Shown one piece after another: positions 1 to 8,355 of a stretch of DNA of 44,305 bases; within the stretch, counting starts at the first letter, position 1, and the number at the start of each line of letters is the position of its first letter. A model generated the notes under the pieces. The model made no database searches, was not told where the DNA came from, and worked only from the letters and a program-made list of their open reading frames with translations. Position numbers and translations under genes: made by a program. The stretch spans positions 1 through 44,305 of the forward strand of contig JANWVC010000031.1 in the NCBI GenBank assembly GCA_025057755.1. Reading direction: 5' to 3'. Source of the stretch: Limisphaera sp. GTDB lineage: Bacteria; Verrucomicrobiota; Verrucomicrobiia; Limisphaerales; Limisphaeraceae.

Positions 1-11
1 TTCCGCGCGAC

Positions 12-193
12 ATCTCCGCGCTCACATGAGCGCGGCCCCGTTGAAGCTGTTATGCTGACGTGTGTCGTAGGCCGGCCGGGGGCTGATCTCCGCGCTCACA
101 TGAGCGCGGCCCCGTTGAAGCCGCAGAATCCCAGCGTGTCACATCTACCATGACTACATCTCCGCGCTCACATGAGCGCGGCCCCGATGAACC
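12..193 (+). CRISPR. Trailer end of a CRISPR array, three 36-bp repeats
   Basis: Three copies of a 36-bp repeat start at 12, 86 and 158. The first two are identical; the third diverges only in its last bases (ATGAACC instead of TTGAAGC). They are separated by unrelated 38-bp (48-85) and 36-bp (122-157) spacers. The repeat contains a 9-bp inverted repeat, CCGCGCTCA/TGAGCGCGG, around a 2-nt centre, and ends in GTTGAAGC, like the 3' handle of many type I repeats. Decay of the last repeat marks the leader-distal end, so the leader and any cas genes should lie to the left, outside the window. A 10-nt match to the repeat start (ATCTCCGCGC) sits at 231-240, 73 bp after the third repeat, and may be a truncated fourth copy. 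The subtype cannot be set without cas genes. A REP-like palindromic element is the alternative, but the constant 72-74 bp period with unrelated spacers favours CRISPR. Confidence 0.82.
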
Positions 194-251
194 TGATTTC
201 GCATGGCCGCGGTTTCCCGCTTCTTAACGGATCTCCGCGCGAGCGGAGCTT

Positions 252-1127
252 CATGGATACTTGGGACTGTCTCGAGCAGATGCGGGTGGACGTGGTGATC
301 CCCTGTCCGGCGAGGTCGCGGCACGGCGAGTGGGTGAAAAAGGGGGTGCCCTACGGCGTGCATCTGTTGGTGGAGAAACCGTTCGCGGCGTCGCTGAAAG
401 AGGCGGACGCGATGACGGCCGCGATGCCACCGGGCAAGGCGCTCATGATCAACTGGCCGCTCCAATGGGTGCGCGCGCATCGCAAGGGCCCACGCGCTCA
501 TCGCCGCCGGCGCGATCGGGGAAATGCTCAACGTCTGGCACTTTGGCGGCAACCGCGGTCCGCTCTGGCAGGGGGGACAAGGTGGCCAAGACGGAGGCCG
601 AAGTGGCCGCGGAGAAGCCGCGCTCCTGGTTTTCCAAGAAGGCCCACGGCGGCGGTTCGCTGCTGGATGATCACGGCTACGGCGCCATGCGGGGCACCTG
701 GTTTCGGGGCGGACGCCGCCCGATCGAAGTGATCGCCGTGGTGGACGAGCCGCCCGGACTGGAGGTGGACGAGCACAGCATCGTCGTGGCCCGCTACCCG
801 CCACGGGTTATCCAAGTTCGAGGTGCGTTGGGACCCGTTCACCGATCCCCAGACCACACAGCCGCAGCCCCAGTGCGGGTTCGTCATTACCGGCACCGAG
901 GGCCCGATCAGCAGTTACGATTACGCTGATTTTGTGACGGTGCAGACGCGCCGGCGTTCAAATCGCCGCATCAGAGTCCCGTGCAGCATTTGCTCCATTG
1001 CCTCGATCGCGGCCGGCCGCTGGAAGGGCCGGCCAGCCTGCCGATCAGCCGCCTGGGCCGGGAGATCGTGGACGCGGCGGTGAAAAGCGCGCGATTAAAG
1101 CGAACGGTGAAGCTGCCCGAGGCCTGA
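252..1127 (+). pseudogene. Gfo/Idh/MocA-family oxidoreductase, 5'-truncated and frameshifted
   Basis: Reading across frames recovers a continuous Gfo/Idh/MocA (NAD(P)-dependent sugar/inositol dehydrogenase-like) protein. The order is VDVVIPCPARSRHGEW and the hallmark VEKPFAASLKEAD (about 290-410), then ALIAAGAIGEMLNVWHFGG in a second frame from 488, then SWFSKKAHGGGSLLDDHGYG in a third frame, then RWDPFTDP and FVITGTEGPISSYDYADF (about 825-945). The C-terminus SPVQHLLHCLDRGRPLEGP, ISRLGREIVDAAV closes at TGA 1125-1127. At least four frame changes are needed. The N-terminal Rossmann glycine motif is absent, because the homology begins right after the CRISPR trailer. The gene is therefore truncated as well as frameshifted and cannot make the enzyme. 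Confidence 0.82.
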
Positions 1128-1347
1128 GACGCGCCGGCGGCTCGGGAAATCCCGGCTGTTCAGCGTCGGTGAGTCGGCATAAGCGGCCTGCCGGCTGCCG
1201 CTGCCGGCGCACGGCGCATGCGGGTAAGGTCGGTCCGGGCCGGATAGCAGGCCAATGATCCGGTTTTCCTCGGCATCGGCATGGAGGCAAGAGGCGTGGC
1301 CGCATCAATCCTCCTGGTGCTCTCCTGCTTCGTTCTCCTCACTGCCC

Positions 1348-4300
1348 TCAGCGTTCGACGCCCGAGGGTTGGAGGTGGCCACCGCCCTCGTCCCCCCAGC
1401 CCTCCCAGAAATGGTTGTCCCAAATGTAATTCAGGACCTTTTTCCAGAGCGGGATGTGGCGAGCACCGAAGTGTTCATACTTGGCATCAAGACCCTTCTT
1501 GACCGCACGCAGCAGCAATCCGACGTTGTCGCCAGCTTCGCCGCGGTCGAGGGGTTTGCGGAAACTAATCTCCTCGTTCTGCACATTGCCAATGTGCTTG
1601 CGACCGTCCGTCATGGCGCCCCGAAGGGTGATTCCTCCGAGGCTCATGTGGCTAGCGTCAAGGGTTCTGCGGTTACGCGAGCAAGGCTCCTCTAGGCCGT
1701 CAATTCTGAGTCGGAAGTGTGCAACGCGCGTGATGTACCGGCCAGTGCGCGCGTCGAAGCAGCAGGCGTCCATGGTGGAGTCGAGGGAGCGGTCGGCGTC
1801 GGCCTTGGAAATCCTCACGCGGGCGTGATACAACCCTGTCTCCGCGTCCCAGAACATGCCTCGGTACAGGAACGAGTTTCCTGCGGGTGAGGTGCTCACA
1901 GGCACGCCATCGGGGCCAAGGAGTGGATTGCCATCGGCATCGAGGAAGCGCGGTTGGCCGAAGTCGTCGTAGTCGTAGCGTTCGAGGACGTTGCCGGTAG
2001 CGTCGGTCAGGGCCAGGGCGTTGCCGATTTCGTCGCAGAGGACGTGTGATTGCGCACCATTGGCGGCAATGATCACAGAAGGCCCGGCGTAGGTGCGGAG
2101 TAGTTGACGTTCTTGGGGCGAAATCTCCAGCCATTCTTCGAGAACGTTTTCGCCTGCGAGATCGTAAACGTAGCGGATTGTTCGCGGTGCCGCCGGGGAG
2201 GTTGGATAAGTGGTGCGCGTGACGCAGCGGCCCAAGGCGTCGTAGGTGAAGCTGACCACGGGCGTGAGCGCGCCGCCTTCCAGGCGCTGCACGGCCACCA
2301 GTCGGTCGGCGTAGTCGTATTGGTAGATGAGCACGCCCGCCAGCGTGGTGGCGCGAATGCGGTTGCCGTTGGCGTCGTATTGGAAGGCGCCGAAAGGCGT
2401 GAGCGTGTATTGGTTCATCTGGAAGTCCGCCGGCTCGGGCAGGGTGGCGTCCATCGTGTAGAGTTGCGCCGTACCGTCCTCAATCACCATCTGGCGGTTG
2501 CCGTTGGCATCGAGTTGGTATTGGCGGAGGAATTGGCCGGCGCCTGTTTGGCGCAGGCTTTGCACCAACCGATTGAGGGCGTCGGTCTCCCACCGGTTGG
2601 TCAGTAGCAGGCCGCCCTGGACGAAGGGCACCAGTTGGGCGCGCATCGTCTTGTTCTGGTTGCGGTCGTAGGCGTAGCCGCGCTGGTCAATCACCGCGCC
2701 GCCCTGGACGCGCTGGTGGTTGATGCGGGCGACCTGCTGCCAGCCGAAGTCGCCCGGTTGATTGGCCGGCTCAAGCGTGCCGTTCCAGTTGATGCGGGTG
2801 TTGATGCCGTTGGGTCGGGTGACGCGGCCAAGGCGGCCTGGGCCCTCGTAGGCGAAGCTGGCCAGTTGGGTCACCCGGCCGCCCTCCACGAGGTTTAGAG
2901 TGGAGATGCGGTTAAGCGCGTCGTGCGTGGCGGTGAGGACGCGGCCGGAGGGCAGCTCAAGCGACTTGATGTTGCCCACGGTGTCGCGGGTGACGCGCTG
3001 TGCGACGCAGTCCTGCCTGGCCTTTTCGCGGGCCTCGATTTCGGTGTGCTTCACGCCGACGCCGAAGTAGTCGAATTCGATCATGGAGGCGTTGTTGGTG
3101 GCCAACACCACCCGCGACAGCCCGTCGTAGGCGAATGCCTCGAAGGTGGTCGTGTCCGCCACGCCGGGGCCGGGGGTGATGTCCCGGCGCACGCAGCGGT
3201 CGAGGGCGTCGTAAGTGCAGGTGACCAGCGTGCCGTTGGGGTCGCGGATCTGAGCGAGATTTCCAAAGGCATCATAGGCCATCTGCGAGACGGTGAAGTC
3301 GGCATTGGTGACGGCAATGCAGCGGTCGAGTGAATCGTAGGCGTAGCGGGTAATGTTGCTGTTGCCGTCGGTGAAGGCGACGAGGCGGGTGTCTTGGAAG
3401 TGCCATCGCGAGGCGGACACGGGCGTGCCGCCGCAAGGGCCGGCGTAGTACCGGACAGTCACGAGCCGGTCCAGGCCGTCGTATTCATAGCAGGTGTCAT
3501 TGCCGCGCGGATCGGTCACGCGGACGACATTGCCCCGCGAGTCGTAAGCGTACCGCTCGGTATTGCCGACATTATCGGTTACGCTGAGGAGCCGGTCGCA
3601 GGCGTCATAGGTAAGCGTGAGGAGAAACACCTGTTCCGGCCCGCCGAGGTCCGAACGGTTCACTTGGCGGATAAGAGTGACGTTACCGTTGGCGTCGTAG
3701 CTGAATTCGACGCGGTTGCTGGCCGGGTCGGTGATGGCCACGCAGCGTCCGGCCGTGTCGTAAGTGTAACGGGTGGTGCGGCCGAGGTCGTCGGTAGCGA
3801 GGATGAGCTGGCCGTTGGGGGCGTAGGCGAAGGTATGCGTGGATTCGCCGTCACCAATGGGCGACTGGGTGGAAATGTCAAAGAAGCTGTCGCGCCAGCG
3901 AACGAGGCGGCCGAGCGCATCGTAGTCGAGACGCGTTTCGGCCAGGCGCCGGTTACCGGCGCTACCGGGCACATCGTTGGTTTCGCCGAGGTGCCGGATG
4001 CGGACCAGGTTGCCGGCCCGGTCATAGGAAAAGAGGGTCAGGTTGCCTGCTGCGTCTGTCACACGTACCGGCTGGCGGAACCGAGGCTCAACGCTGGTTG
4101 GCTTGATAGTGCCTGCATAAGACCTGCTGAACCGGCGCAGGTCGCCCTTGGCGTCGTAATCCCAGCGGTTGGTGGCGCTCAGGCCGGTGCCGGGCGCTTC
4201 GACCGAGGTAAAGAGCAAGCCGCGCTCGTCGTAAGCGAATACGGATTGCTGGTGCGGGTCCTGTCCGCTGACGGCGCGCGGGCCTTCGATGCGGATGAGG

Positions 4301-7300
4301 TTGTCGTTAGCGTCCCAGCTCAGGCGATTCGTGAGGAAGACCGTGCCCTGCTGGACAACATGGGCCACCTCATGTGCAAGCAAGATCGGCCTATCGAGCG
4401 CGTCGAACTGGACGAAGCTGCTCCACCACGGGTTGGAGCCGTCCAGCACGCCGTTGGCGTCCCGATTTTCGTGGTCCACCTGTACGAGGTTGTCGTTGGC
4501 ATCGTAGAAGAAGCGGGTGGTGACGCGTTGGCCGCCGCCGGCGGGCGGGGATTGGACCTGCACAACCTGGTCAAGGGCGTTGTAGGTCCAGAGGACGTCG
4601 TGGCCACGCGGGTTGACGATTCGGGTGAGATTACCCCGAGCATCGTACTCGAAGCTGGTGGTGAGATTGAGTCCGCCCACGTCCCGCACCACGCTGGCGA
4701 GATAGCCGGCCATGGGGCCGGTGGCGTGGTAGCTAAAGGAGTCCTGGCGACGACGGCCCTCAGCATCGGCGGGTTGCACGCAGCGGATGAGCCGACCGCG
4801 GGCGTCGTATTCGCAGTCGAGTTGGGTTACGCCGCTGACGGGGTCGGCACAGCGGACCTGGGTGCGGTTGCCGCGCTCATCGTAGATGGCTGTGGTGACG
4901 ATGCCGCGCGGGTCGGTAACGCGGCTGTAGGCACACTCGATGATCATGATCTCGCCATCAATCCCCTCGACATTGCGAAGTACCGAGCCGTGACGCATGC
5001 CGTTGTCGAGGTCGAAAGCCAGCCCGGTAAACGGGAAGCTGTCGTCCCCTCCATGGAGCGGCTTGCTCTTGGCCGAGCAGAGCACGGCGTTTCTCGGGTC
5101 GGCAAGCGCGCCGCCGCGTTTGAAGCGTGTGTAAGCCTCGAAGAGCACCGCATTTCTCGGTTTGACGAGAGCGCCGCCGGCCTTGAAAACGGCAGCAGGT
5201 GAATAGCTGAATCGAATATCCTCGCAATACATCTCCGCCCTCACTCGCCGGATGAGCGAGCCAAATCGCGGGTCGTGCTCGAAACGCCAGACGCGGGTGT
5301 GGTCGTCGGCAATGCCGTCTGCATCCATATCGCTCGCGACGAGGGGTTGGAAGCGCCAGATGCGCAGGTCGCCTTTCTTGCGCGGGTTGGCGGCCGGGTT
5401 GAAGTCGCGCTCGTAAACGCAGCGGATCTCGTCGCCATCCGGCCAGAGGTAACGGGTTAGCAGCGAATCGTTGTTCCACTCGAAACCGGTTTCGTAGTAA
5501 TCCGGGTCTTCGGCGCGCAGTTTGCCGGTGGGGCGGTTGGCCACGTCGGTCACCGGCTCCTGCACGTTGGAACGGCCGGTGAACTTGCGGATGATCACGG
5601 GGCGATTCAGCGAGTCGTAGTAGTATTCGGTCACATTGCCGACGCCGTCACGGACGATGGCGCGGACGACGGCGTAACGGTTTGCCGGGCTGGCAATGAC
5701 CATGCCGCGCCGGATGTCTTTCTTTTCGATGCCACGCTGAACGGAAGCCACGGCATCGAAGTCCATCTCGAACGGGCTGGTGTTGGTGTGGTAGGTCACC
5801 TGCAGCCAGGTCTGGCCCTTGGCATCCGTGATGGTGAGAAGATTGTGGTTGAGGCGATCGTCGGCCGCGCCTGTCGTATAAGTGTAACGGGTGGTCTTGC
5901 CCGAGGGGAAGTCGTTGCCCGTGGGAGTGCCGGTGACGGACGGAGTGGTGACGCTGGCCAGGTCGCCCGGGCCGCCGCCCGGGCTATGGCCGCTATGGTA
6001 GGTGTAAATCCACCGACGGCCGGTGAAGTCGCGCAGCGATCGGATGAAGCCGTCCGGTGTGTATTCAAAGGTGAACGTCCGGCCCAGGGTGTCCACCACT
6101 TCGGTCAGTCGGCCCTGGGGGTCATAGGTAAATTGGAGTGCATTGCCGTTGGCGTCAGCGATGCGGGCGATGCGACCCCCCGCAGGCCGCACGTTGAAGT
6201 GGTAAAACTCCCAGACGCCCTTGCCCGGGAATTGGAGGATGAAGTTGCCCGTGGCGTCGTCCCAGCGACCCTGCCAAAAGAACTCATCGCGGGAGTAGGT
6301 GCCGTCGGGCTGGCGGTAAAGCACATCGCGCCGGCCGGTGCCGTCGCAAACGGCCACGTCGTCGCCCTCGGCCTCGATGTAGAGGTTGTAGGAATGATCC
6401 CAGTTGTGACCCATGGGCGTGGTGCGGCCGGTGCGGGAACGGTAGGTGCGCACAAAGGCGAAATCCAGGCCCACGCCGGGCACGACCACGTCGCATTCTT
6501 GGAGCTGCAATTCGCCCGTGGCGGGCAGGAGGCGGAGGCCTTCCCAAATGTACTCGTCTGTCCGCGAATCCACGTTGCAGTCTATAAAGAGGTCTAAGGA
6601 GTCGAACGTTGCACGCTCGTCGGTGCTGTTTGACTTGGTGCGCGTCTTGTAGCGCGCGTTGCCGAAGCGCGGCGTTCCCGGTTCATACAGCCTGCCTGTA
6701 CGGGACCACTCCGGACTGGCGGGCGGCTCGGCGGGCGGCTCCATCAACCGTTGTCTTGCGGACAGGAGTTCGGTGACGGTCAGGTTTCGTTTCCAGTCGG
6801 CTACAACCCGGCCCTCCTCGATCCATTCCACGTCATAGGTCCCCTCGGGCAATGCCGGCGCCACGCACCGATAGATCGAACCCTGCTGGACGGCTTCCAC
6901 CGGCACGGTCTGCCCGCCAATGCGCACCTGGCCGTTGGTGCCCAGCATCTGGCCAATGATGTAGAGCGTCGTTCCGCCCGCGGCAGGACTGACCGCCGGC
7001 TCAACGCGAAAAAGCGCGGGTCGCGGCAGCCGCACCCGGAAGAAGGCAGTTTGATCACTCGGCGCCGGCAGTTCATAAAGGATCGCGTTGCTGACCGCCG
7101 GCACCGGCTCCACGACCAACCAGGGCGCATCGGCACCGAGAGAGCTGGTCGTTTCAATCACATAAGTTGCGCCCGGGCGCACATCGCCGGTCACAAGCAA
7201 TCGAAGCGACGACTCATGGAAAGTAGCGGCCAGTCTGACGTCGGCTCCAGCCGCATGCATTTGCGCCACTTGTGCGATGAGAACTCCCGGAGTAACAGCA

Positions 7301-7320
7301 AATAGGATCAACTTTTTCAT
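1348..7320 (-). CDS. Large secreted RHS/YD-repeat protein with an EF-Tu-like tail segment
   Basis: An intact 1990-residue protein. It starts with a signal-peptide-like MKKLILFAVTPGVLIAQ. Residues ~31-103 form a beta module ending FFRVRLPRP, followed by an IPT/TIG-like domain (~104-185) and a DUF6531-type RHS entry domain with the motif VPGVGLDFAFVRTYRSRTGR (~275-300). Dozens of YD repeats (YDANGN, YDALGR, YDSRGN) cover ~380-1780. The RHS core signature near 1825-1870 is disturbed: GLYHARVR and FDARTGRYITR are separated by about 17 extra residues. The last ~120 residues resemble no toxin I recognise, but residues ~1916-1942 read like EF-Tu domain 2 (FRKPLDRGEAGDNVGLLLR). A second, weaker EF-Tu-like stretch lies at ~529-545 (RGIEKKDIRRGMVIASP). 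RHS proteins are secreted or surface polymers, often with variable C-terminal effectors; whether this one is a toxin is unknown. No immunity gene is evident downstream (1128-1347 carries no clear ORF). Confidence 0.93.
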   Translation of the reverse strand: MKKLILFAVTPGVLIAQVAQMHAAGADVRLAATFHESSLRLLVTGDVRPGATYVIETTSSLGADAPWLVVEPVPAVSNAILYELPAPSDQTAFFRVRLPRPALFRVEPAVSPAAGGTTLYIIGQMLGTNGQVRIGGQTVPVEAVQQGSIYRCVAPALPEGTYDVEWIEEGRVVADWKRNLTVTELLSARQRLMEPPAEPPASPEWSRTGRLYEPGTPRFGNARYKTRTKSNSTDERATFDSLDLFIDCNVDSRTDEYIWEGLRLLPATGELQLQECDVVVPGVGLDFAFVRTYRSRTGRTTPMGHNWDHSYNLYIEAEGDDVAVCDGTGRRDVLYRQPDGTYSRDEFFWQGRWDDATGNFILQFPGKGVWEFYHFNVRPAGGRIARIADANGNALQFTYDPQGRLTEVVDTLGRTFTFEYTPDGFIRSLRDFTGRRWIYTYHSGHSPGGGPGDLASVTTPSVTGTPTGNDFPSGKTTRYTYTTGAADDRLNHNLLTITDAKGQTWLQVTYHTNTSPFEMDFDAVASVQRGIEKKDIRRGMVIASPANRYAVVRAIVRDGVGNVTEYYYDSLNRPVIIRKFTGRSNVQEPVTDVANRPTGKLRAEDPDYYETGFEWNNDSLLTRYLWPDGDEIRCVYERDFNPAANPRKKGDLRIWRFQPLVASDMDADGIADDHTRVWRFEHDPRFGSLIRRVRAEMYCEDIRFSYSPAAVFKAGGALVKPRNAVLFEAYTRFKRGGALADPRNAVLCSAKSKPLHGGDDSFPFTGLAFDLDNGMRHGSVLRNVEGIDGEIMIIECAYSRVTDPRGIVTTAIYDERGNRTQVRCADPVSGVTQLDCEYDARGRLIRCVQPADAEGRRRQDSFSYHATGPMAGYLASVVRDVGGLNLTTSFEYDARGNLTRIVNPRGHDVLWTYNALDQVVQVQSPPAGGGQRVTTRFFYDANDNLVQVDHENRDANGVLDGSNPWWSSFVQFDALDRPILLAHEVAHVVQQGTVFLTNRLSWDANDNLIRIEGPRAVSGQDPHQQSVFAYDERGLLFTSVEAPGTGLSATNRWDYDAKGDLRRFSRSYAGTIKPTSVEPRFRQPVRVTDAAGNLTLFSYDRAGNLVRIRHLGETNDVPGSAGNRRLAETRLDYDALGRLVRWRDSFFDISTQSPIGDGESTHTFAYAPNGQLILATDDLGRTTRYTYDTAGRCVAITDPASNRVEFSYDANGNVTLIRQVNRSDLGGPEQVFLLTLTYDACDRLLSVTDNVGNTERYAYDSRGNVVRVTDPRGNDTCYEYDGLDRLVTVRYYAGPCGGTPVSASRWHFQDTRLVAFTDGNSNITRYAYDSLDRCIAVTNADFTVSQMAYDAFGNLAQIRDPNGTLVTCTYDALDRCVRRDITPGPGVADTTTFEAFAYDGLSRVVLATNNASMIEFDYFGVGVKHTEIEAREKARQDCVAQRVTRDTVGNIKSLELPSGRVLTATHDALNRISTLNLVEGGRVTQLASFAYEGPGRLGRVTRPNGINTRINWNGTLEPANQPGDFGWQQVARINHQRVQGGAVIDQRGYAYDRNQNKTMRAQLVPFVQGGLLLTNRWETDALNRLVQSLRQTGAGQFLRQYQLDANGNRQMVIEDGTAQLYTMDATLPEPADFQMNQYTLTPFGAFQYDANGNRIRATTLAGVLIYQYDYADRLVAVQRLEGGALTPVVSFTYDALGRCVTRTTYPTSPAAPRTIRYVYDLAGENVLEEWLEISPQERQLLRTYAGPSVIIAANGAQSHVLCDEIGNALALTDATGNVLERYDYDDFGQPRFLDADGNPLLGPDGVPVSTSPAGNSFLYRGMFWDAETGLYHARVRISKADADRSLDSTMDACCFDARTGRYITRVAHFRLRIDGLEEPCSRNRRTLDASHMSLGGITLRGAMTDGRKHIGNVQNEEISFRKPLDRGEAGDNVGLLLRAVKKGLDAKYEHFGARHIPLWKKVLNYIWDNHFWEGWGDEGGGHLQPSGVER
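5072..5187 (-). repeat. 63-bp tandem duplication inside the RHS gene
   Basis: Two ~53-bp copies (5135-5187 and 5072-5124) lie 63 bp apart and in frame. They encode FKAGGALVKPRNAVLFEA and FKRGGALADPRNAVLCSA. They differ by scattered substitutions, so the duplication is not recent. The segment contains no YD motif and interrupts the repeat region between WRFEHDPRFGSLIRR and DDSFPFTG, so it looks inserted into the RHS frame. Confidence 0.7.
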
Positions 7321-7364
7321 TGGAATTGAACAAGCGAGCGCAGTGAGTTACTGAGGCAAATCAT

Positions 7365-7722
7365 TCACTGTCCATCCATCACCCTGCGCGCCTCATACCA
7401 ACGGATCAGGAGTTTTTCAAGCCTCAAGGTGTGTTTAAACTGAGGGAGAACATTGTTTTTCATCAGAAGCCGAAGTGGTGACCTCCAAAGCGCATACTGC
7501 GCACCCATCCCCAACCGCCCCTGGTGCTCTCCCAGCCGCAGATCCAACACGCTCTCGTCTTCTGAGGCGACTCGCTTTCGCCATCCTCATGATCGCGCCA
7601 GCACAAAATCCCATGCTTGGGCAGCCTGTTGGTCGAGTCTGACTCGCCACAGGGTAGTGGCTCTTTCGGTAATCCCTGGCGCCAGCTCCTCGAGTTGGGC
7701 GAATGGCCCGTGACCTTACTGT
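7365..7722 (-). pseudogene. Unrecognised decayed gene
   Basis: One minus-strand frame gives a protein-like sequence: QLEELAPGITERATTLWRVR, LDQQAAQAWDFVLARS, an in-frame stop, then DESVLDLRLGEHQGRLGMGA, QYALWRSPLRLLMKNN and FKHTLRLEKLLIRWYEARRV, ending at 7365. Composition is helix-rich and unlike the noise in the other frames, so I read it as a gene remnant with at least one nonsense mutation. I do not recognise the family. It lies just upstream of the RHS gene on the same strand, 44 bp from its start. Confidence 0.45.
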
Positions 7723-8178
7723 CTGGGGGCCGGGCCGATTCCCCGCTCTGGAACCGTGACCGGTGGATTTGCTGGAGCGCCCGCCGAAGGGCACCCCCCA
7801 ACGTAACGGTGTCCAGGCCGCTGGTCATCAAACGCGGGAATCCGGGCTGCTAGAGGAAGCCCGAAGAGCTGGCACTGGCCCGAGCAAAGTCCGCCGACTG
7901 AAAGAGGGTGATATGGCAGGCCGGAAACGTCGCAATCTTGCGCTACCAGGCGTGGATACGCGGATGCACCGAGGGGGTGTGTAGTATTTGGGCGATATGA
8001 CGGGCCGGGTTCCGAGTTTCGTCGATCTTCATGTTTGTCGCCTTTCCCACTCAGGGATGAGGCGGACGGAGGCTTGGCAAGTTTCGTAAAGCTGCGGGCG
8101 ATTTTTCAAGTTTCATGCTGGCTCTCGGCTGGTCAACTCGCGCTGAGGCTGGCTGCCCGCCACGGGCGGTTCTCGGGC
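7723..8178. other. No supported gene
   Basis: Short overlapping frames only. None has a coherent protein-like sequence, a start with a ribosome-binding site or a recognisable motif. I see no promoter or terminator I would defend. It is probably part of the same decayed region as its flanks. Confidence 0.5.
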
Positions 8179-8255
8179 ACGTCTCTAGCTCAGTTGGGGA
8201 GAGCTTCTGACTTCGAATCCGACGGCTGCAAGTTCGAGTCCTGCTAGACACGCCA
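8179..8255 (+). tRNA. Degenerate tRNA-Arg (anticodon TCG), probably non-functional
   Basis: The stretch has the layout of a tRNA: D-arm TAGCTCAGTTGG..GAGC at 8186-8204, anticodon loop CTTCGAA with anticodon TCG, T-loop TTCGAGT, and an encoded CCA at 8253-8255. The D-stem pairs fully. The anticodon stem (TCTGA/TCCGA) and the T-stem (GCAAG/CCTGC) each have one mismatch. The acceptor stem pairs at only about four of seven positions. It resembles bacterial tRNA-Arg(TCG), but the accumulated mismatches in three stems argue for a tRNA pseudogene. Confidence 0.6.
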
Positions 8256-8355
8256 AGTCGCCACCGGGCCGGAGGCGCCAGCGCACTGACGGGCTTTCGC
8301 CTCCGGTCGCGTGAGGCGGAAACCCCGCGCCGCGGCGTTGCCCCGCCGCTCTTCA

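Noticed and set aside
231..240. A full fourth CRISPR repeat
   Set aside because: Only ten bases match, so it is not counted as a repeat, although the spacing is right.
3394..5202. A 602-codon plus-strand frame antisense to the RHS gene
   Set aside because: It is the mirror of the regular YD-repeat coding sequence: the repeats keep the opposite frame open. It has no family motif or ribosome-binding site. The same applies to the frame at 5788-6597.
8035..8247. A plus-strand frame ending in a sequence that often appears as a 'hypothetical protein'
   Set aside because: Its last third is the translated degenerate tRNA-Arg, a common false protein call.
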